A stretch of 10,843 nt of DNA from positions 1 through 10,843 of the forward strand of contig JBNMHN010000037.1 of NCBI GenBank assembly GCA_050872805.1, read 5' to 3'. Numbering within the stretch: the stretch's first letter is position 1; each line of letters opens with the position of its first letter. This document shows, piece after piece, positions 7,347-10,843 of the stretch. The translations under genes were made by a program, and so were the position numbers. The stretch comes from CAKVOD01 sp050872805 (GTDB lineage Bacteria > Bacillota > Clostridia > Christensenellales > UBA1242). A model generated the notes under the pieces. That model did not search any database and was not told the DNA's origin. It worked only from the letters and a program-made list of their open reading frames with translations.

Positions 7347-7386
7347 TTTTCACCTTGTTTTTGTTGTATTTGTTTGTTTTTGTTGT
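7347..7386 (-). promoter_or_regulatory. A/C-rich leader and ribosome site of addA
   Basis: The 40 nt before the addA ATG read almost only A and C on the minus strand, with G confined to the ribosome site AAGGTG (7356-7351). The leader holds a 12-nt tandem repeat, ACAACAAAAACA (7386-7375 and 7367-7356, period 19). Such a leader should be unstructured. No convincing promoter for addA was found between here and addB; the best -10-like string is TATAGT at 7528-7523, with no good -35. Confidence 0.55.
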
Positions 7387-7420
7387 GCTAATGTTTTCTT
7401 TTATTTAATGCTGACGCCGT

Positions 7421-7522
7421 GCAATCCTGAGGGCGCGATGCCGCACGCGAGGCACGCGGTTCGCGAGATTCCTACGCTCTAAAAACCCCTACTACGCGGG
7501 TTTGATTTTCGTTCTGAATGAC
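7421..7522. repeat. GC-rich intergenic repeat-like element with strong hairpin
   Basis: The stretch is clearly richer in G+C than its surroundings. It carries CCTGAG (7426-7431), GAGATTCCT (7465-7473) and TTCTGAATGAC (7512-7522), which resemble the ends of short intergenic repeats common in gut Clostridia; that resemblance is from memory. Within it, 7434-7465 folds on the minus-strand RNA into CGCGA/UCGCG plus CCGCGUGC/GCGUGCGG with a CUC loop. Two G-U pairs in the stem exist only in the minus-strand RNA, so the fold favours that strand. Confidence 0.55.
7481..7503 (-). terminator. Possible weak terminator between addB and addA
   Basis: A 6-bp stem AAACCC/GGGTTT (7483-7488 with 7498-7503, 9-nt loop) is followed on the minus strand by only two more T before A. 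This is a weak terminator at best; it might reduce readthrough from addB into addA. Confidence 0.25.
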
Positions 7523-7545
7523 ACTATAGTCAGTGCTAGCATTCA
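7515..7545. repeat. Imperfect inverted repeat
   Basis: TGAATG (7515-7520) and CATTCA (7540-7545) form the ends of an imperfect dyad whose interior includes the palindrome ACTATAGT (7523-7530). It directly abuts the GC-rich element and may be its edge or a protein-binding site. Purpose unknown. Confidence 0.35.
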
Positions 7546-7592
7546 CTTTGATAAAAATGTTTGATTAATAATAGTAGTGACCAAACCGCAGC

Positions 7593-7643
7593 GGCGGGGC
7601 TATCCCCGCCAGTACTCACAGCCGCGGGGCTATCGCACCCGCG
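7593..7643. repeat. Two GC-rich CTAT-loop hairpins
   Basis: GGCGGGG-CTAT-CCCCGCC is a perfect 7-bp hairpin (7593-7610). CGCGGG/CCCGCG (7623-7628 with 7638-7643) forms a second. The string GCGGGGCTATC is present in both (7594-7604 and 7624-7634), exactly 30 bp apart. They belong to the same short hairpin family as the one inside the end of addB. Confidence 0.75.
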
Positions 7644-7689
7644 AGAATAAAAGCACATAGAAAGAATACACGTGCGCCGTCCTCAAAAG

Positions 7690-10600
7690 TTACTTAGGCG
7701 CAGGAACAATACCTGCACCAGTGGCGTTTGCCACCTCCCGTGCGCTATCGCACCCGTCGCAAAGGACGCCGCGATAATGGCAACAATCGCAAACGCCAAC
7801 AAACGGCGACTGCTGAATGTTGCCCGCCTCCATTTCCTTCACGCCCTGCTCAAATATCTTGTAAGCATAATCAATATACCCCTCCATTTGCTCCATTGAC
7901 ACCGCCGAACTTCGATTTCCGCCATACAACTTAAATTCTCCCTTTTCGTACGATTTTGTGATTTCAACGGGAATGAAATCGCTTTTCAGTTTTTCCGCAC
8001 TCATTGTCGTGTCCTGTGCCAAAACCAACTGCTCGTCATTAATCGTCACACCATTCAATCTATACGTGCTCAAAAAAGTTTTGTCCGTGTATGGCGACGT
8101 AAAGTCGTCCTTTATCTTAAAGTAATATACGCCAACAGGCTTTTTGTCCGCGATTTTTGCAATCGCGCCCAAATATATGAACAACTGAATTTGCCTGCCA
8201 CAAAGCAAACTATTAATGCTAAATTTGTCAGCACCCGACTTGTAGTCGATAATGCGCACATAATCACCATAGGTATCGACGCGGTCAATTTTTCCCGCAA
8301 TCAAAGTCTTTTTGCCATTGCACTCAATTTCAAAATTAATAGGTTTTTCCACACTCGATATAACAAAATCACTTATCTTGTTTTGCTCATTTATCGCACG
8401 CAACATCAGCATAGACGACTTAGCAATGTTTTGTAGTATCGCATAATTTTCAGCGTCAACATTTTTGTTCTTTCGCCCAAAATCTTCAAGCCCAAAAAAT
8501 TCAAAAGTACGCTTTATAACGTATTCAAAAACCTTTTCATCTTTGTCACTTTCAATAAACTTCATTTTTCGGTCAATCAAGTACCTGCCGTACAGTTCAG
8601 CAACCTTGTGTAGGAAAGACCCCACATCTACCGCCTTAAAAGTGTTGTCCGCAGTTTCTTTGAGACGCAGGCCATAACTACAAAAATTTTTGAAAGGACA
8701 ATTAAAGTATTCTTGCAACTGCGAAACGCTTGGCTTGTCAATCGTGCGGCAAATGTCCTCAACTTGCGGCTTCTCAAAATTGACATCTAGTTTGCTCGCC
8801 AGCCCGCACACACGCGCGGAAATCGTGTGAACACTCATTTTTTCAATGTCCGCGTCTAGTTCGCGCAAAACGCGCTCACAACGCTCGTGCGTCACAATGT
8901 TTTTTGCGACATTTTGTGCACTATCTAGCATATTTATACCAGTATAGTCGACAAAATCAGCAGTATTCCCGTAAATTCCGCCAACACTGCGCATAATTTC
9001 ACTTAGCAGCGTCGCAGGCTTTTGTTCGACCGAAAGCACCGAAACGGGATAACTTATTTGCAAATTTTGCCCGCAAACAAGATTGTTTTGCACGGCTTGT
9101 CTGTTTTCAATGTTGACTTGCCTAATTGTCGGGTCGACGTCGCAAATTTTGCGCATACCCTCAATTTCGTCATCCTGCACCATTCCGCAATCTTGGTTTG
9201 AAACGGGAAAATCGCCCTCGACGGCGCCCAACACATACAAGTTTTTCGCGCGATATAGCATAGATGTCGAAACATCTCCAACATACACACAATCGACCGT
9301 GAGTGGCGGCGTCCTAACAATTACACTATCTAGCCCCGCCTTGAAAATGATTTTAAAATCCTTTAGTGGCACATTGTTTAGTCCCAAAATCTCCGCCAGT
9401 TGCTTTGAAACTTGCTCAATCTTTTTTGTGATTTGTTCATATGATTTTGCTTTTTGAAGTTGTCCATAATCACTGAGTTGTTGCGCAGATTCCGCAATTT
9501 TTTCATCAAAATTTATGCTTTGCAAAAACTCTTTCAACACTTGCAAAATTTCGCATATGTTCACACTTTGGCGCATTTTTGCTGAAAAATCATCAAAAAT
9601 CGCGCAAAAATCGTTATAAACCGATGAAAAATCTTCAAAAAGTTCGTCTTGTGGCTTGTTTGCGCTCTTAAAGTTGCGCTCGTTTATGCCCCATTTTTTG
9701 AGATATAATTCAAAATTGAAAACCTTATCTTTTGGCAAATTGAGGTATCCGGATTTGACAACCGACAAAACTTTGTCAATGCGAAACTCGCTTGCTAGGT
9801 CAAGCATTTGCAAAACAAAAGCGACGGGCGCAAGTGAAGAAAGCGGCTCATTATAATCAAGAAAAAACGGAATCTTGCACTCGCGCATTGTTTCGACAAT
9901 TTGCGTTTTGTACTTGTCAAGCCCCGCGACCAAAACAAAGTTATCGCGGTAGCGCGACCCGCTTTGCGCAATGCTTGTGCAAACGCTCTCGACTTCGCCA
10001 TTTAAGTCCTTTGCACGCATAAACTGCACGCAGTCGCACGCGCACCTTTGCCCGTATTTTACCACTTTGTCAATCGCGCGCTTTGGTATTTCGCGCTCGC
10101 AAACGTCGCCGCCGCATTCATCCGCAAGTTTTCGCAAAACAAAGTAATTGTCGTTTTCACGCGTCTCCTCGACGATAAATGTCACACTGTGGGCAAACTT
10201 GCAAAGCGTTTGCATCACGGACAAAATTTGTTTTGTGAGTTTTGGTGAATAAATATAAAAATCCGTATCTCGCGTATTGTCGTCAAACTCCAATTCGCGA
10301 TTGAGTTTGTCAAGTTTGTTTGCCGAATCAACGTAGCGGTCTTTCAAACTGTTTTCGTAGGCGGCGTAAATTTTTTGGATGTCCAAAAGTTTTAATTTTG
10401 AAACATCACTAAGTTCGTTTGCCGCGTCCAAAAGTTTTTCGGGCGTAACGCACGAACTTTTGAACAACATTATCGTGTTGAAAATGTTTTCACTAAAGCC
10501 GCTGAAAATTGTGGACTTTGACAATATCTTCAAGTCCTTGCCAATGTCAAGCGCAATCTTTTGCACAAGCATAATGCCCGCCGACTTTGACAAGTACTGA

Positions 10601-10830
10601 ATGTTTTTGTCGATGACAAACTTGTCCGCCAAACGGTCAAATGTCGTGACGTCCATATCAAAAACCGCGCGCAAATTCGTGCTTTCAAACATTGCGCGCT
10701 CAGCACTCACACCAAATTTTTCAGGAACAACAAGAACCTGCATATTTTTCTTTTGACGCTCTTTCATCGTAGCAAACGCCGCGTCTATTCCGTCTCCGCG
10801 CGCCTGACATCTAATAATCTCAATTTTCAT
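7690..10830 (-). CDS. addB: AddB (RexB) subunit of the helicase-nuclease
   Basis: The 1046-residue AddB partners AddA in double-strand-end resection; in the family it carries the second nuclease, an Fe-S cluster and the Chi-recognition fold. The N-terminus shows the family string VVPEKFGVSAERAMFE (34-49). The preceding Walker A position (residues 8-17, CQARGDGIDA) has lost the Gly-Lys-Thr core. The nuclease is intact: GKIDR with Asp849, IIDYKSG with Asp862 and Lys864, and QxxxY at 882-886. Fe-S ligands are visible: Cys711 in YFNCPF, then Cys1014/1016/1017 and Cys1024, with spacing one residue longer than the usual C-x2-C-x5-C. The final 22 residues (from about 1025) are encoded by hairpin repeats and look unlike a normal AddB end. 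The start fits the family, but there is no Shine-Dalgarno in the 13 nt before it. A 343-bp gap separates addB from addA, where abutting genes are usual. Confidence 0.95.
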   Translation of the reverse strand: MKIEIIRCQARGDGIDAAFATMKERQKKNMQVLVVPEKFGVSAERAMFESTNLRAVFDMDVTTFDRLADKFVIDKNIQYLSKSAGIMLVQKIALDIGKDLKILSKSTIFSGFSENIFNTIMLFKSSCVTPEKLLDAANELSDVSKLKLLDIQKIYAAYENSLKDRYVDSANKLDKLNRELEFDDNTRDTDFYIYSPKLTKQILSVMQTLCKFAHSVTFIVEETRENDNYFVLRKLADECGGDVCEREIPKRAIDKVVKYGQRCACDCVQFMRAKDLNGEVESVCTSIAQSGSRYRDNFVLVAGLDKYKTQIVETMRECKIPFFLDYNEPLSSLAPVAFVLQMLDLASEFRIDKVLSVVKSGYLNLPKDKVFNFELYLKKWGINERNFKSANKPQDELFEDFSSVYNDFCAIFDDFSAKMRQSVNICEILQVLKEFLQSINFDEKIAESAQQLSDYGQLQKAKSYEQITKKIEQVSKQLAEILGLNNVPLKDFKIIFKAGLDSVIVRTPPLTVDCVYVGDVSTSMLYRAKNLYVLGAVEGDFPVSNQDCGMVQDDEIEGMRKICDVDPTIRQVNIENRQAVQNNLVCGQNLQISYPVSVLSVEQKPATLLSEIMRSVGGIYGNTADFVDYTGINMLDSAQNVAKNIVTHERCERVLRELDADIEKMSVHTISARVCGLASKLDVNFEKPQVEDICRTIDKPSVSQLQEYFNCPFKNFCSYGLRLKETADNTFKAVDVGSFLHKVAELYGRYLIDRKMKFIESDKDEKVFEYVIKRTFEFFGLEDFGRKNKNVDAENYAILQNIAKSSMLMLRAINEQNKISDFVISSVEKPINFEIECNGKKTLIAGKIDRVDTYGDYVRIIDYKSGADKFSINSLLCGRQIQLFIYLGAIAKIADKKPVGVYYFKIKDDFTSPYTDKTFLSTYRLNGVTINDEQLVLAQDTTMSAEKLKSDFIPVEITKSYEKGEFKLYGGNRSSAVSMEQMEGYIDYAYKIFEQGVKEMEAGNIQQSPFVGVCDCCHYRGVLCDGCDSAREVANATGAGIVPAPK
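7700..7756. repeat. Hairpin chain inside the 3' end of addB
   Basis: Three small perfect hairpins lie in a row: GCAGG/CCTGC (7700-7716), GTGGC-GTTT-GCCAC (7721-7734) and GTGCG-CTAT-CGCAC (7740-7753). The string GCTATCGCACCCG (7744-7756) is identical to 7629-7641 in the intergenic cluster. They encode the last residues of AddB, so the repeat array straddles the stop codon. Confidence 0.75.
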
Positions 10831-10836
10831 ACCAAT

Positions 10837-10842
10837 ATTATA
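10837..10842 (-). promoter_or_regulatory. -10 box immediately before addB (possible leaderless mRNA)
   Basis: Minus-strand TATAAT (10842-10837) ends 6 nt before the A of the addB ATG (10830), so transcription would start at or next to the start codon. No ribosome site is visible between them. The -35 lies beyond the window. Confidence 0.5.
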
Positions 10843-10843
10843 C

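Noticed and set aside
7024..7482. Plus-strand open frame opposite the addA start
   Set aside because: It is antisense to clear AddA helicase motifs and runs into repeat DNA. No domain or ribosome site is recognisable.
7421..7643. CRISPR array
   Set aside because: The repeats are short, unequal and without regular spacers; no cas gene is in the window.
7347..7689. Insertion sequence remnant between addB and addA
   Set aside because: No transposase fragment, no terminal inverted repeats with target duplication; only small hairpins and short repeats.

Overview
The window looks like a piece of an AT-rich Bacillota (Clostridia-like) chromosome, roughly 40% G+C by eye. The evidence is an AddA/AddB (RexA/RexB) pair with a cysteine-cluster AddB, AGGAG-type ribosome sites, consensus sigma-A promoters, and strong hairpin-plus-U-tract terminators. 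Every gene I can support is on the minus strand, so transcription runs from high to low coordinates. No tRNA, rRNA, CRISPR array, transposase or phage gene was seen.

Layout in the direction of transcription: (1) addB, 10830-7690, complete, with a -10 box so close to the ATG that a leaderless mRNA is likely. (2) A 343-bp gap, 7689-7347, that is locally GC-rich and holds a chain of small hairpins and short repeats. The repeats run into the last codons of addB. (3) The AddA helicase part, 7346-4533. (4) The AddA nuclease part, 4523-3783. Parts 3 and 4 are in the same frame and are separated by one amber codon and three sense codons. A strong terminator follows at 3711-3746. (5) A 1010-residue membrane protein, 3495-463, driven by a perfect TTGACA-N17-TATAAT promoter and closed by a strong terminator at 407-441. 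It has three predicted membrane spans, a long coiled coil, two copies of a Tyr/Asp-rich module, an AT-hook and a histone-H1-like lysine-rich tail. (6) The start of a lipoprotein gene, 342-1, which leaves the window. A perfect palindrome lies between its -35 and -10 boxes.

AddA and AddB together form the helicase-nuclease that resects double-strand DNA ends for RecA loading. Here the locus departs from the standard pattern in several ways. The Walker A threonine of AddA reads as alanine, the AddB Walker A is unrecognisable, AddA is split by an in-frame TAG, and the end of AddB is built from repeat DNA. These may be early decay, a real two-chain AddA, or assembly errors.

The most novel-looking gene is the membrane protein. 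Its predicted topology puts the coiled coil and the DNA-binding-like tail in the cytoplasm, so a membrane-to-nucleoid tether is the natural hypothesis.
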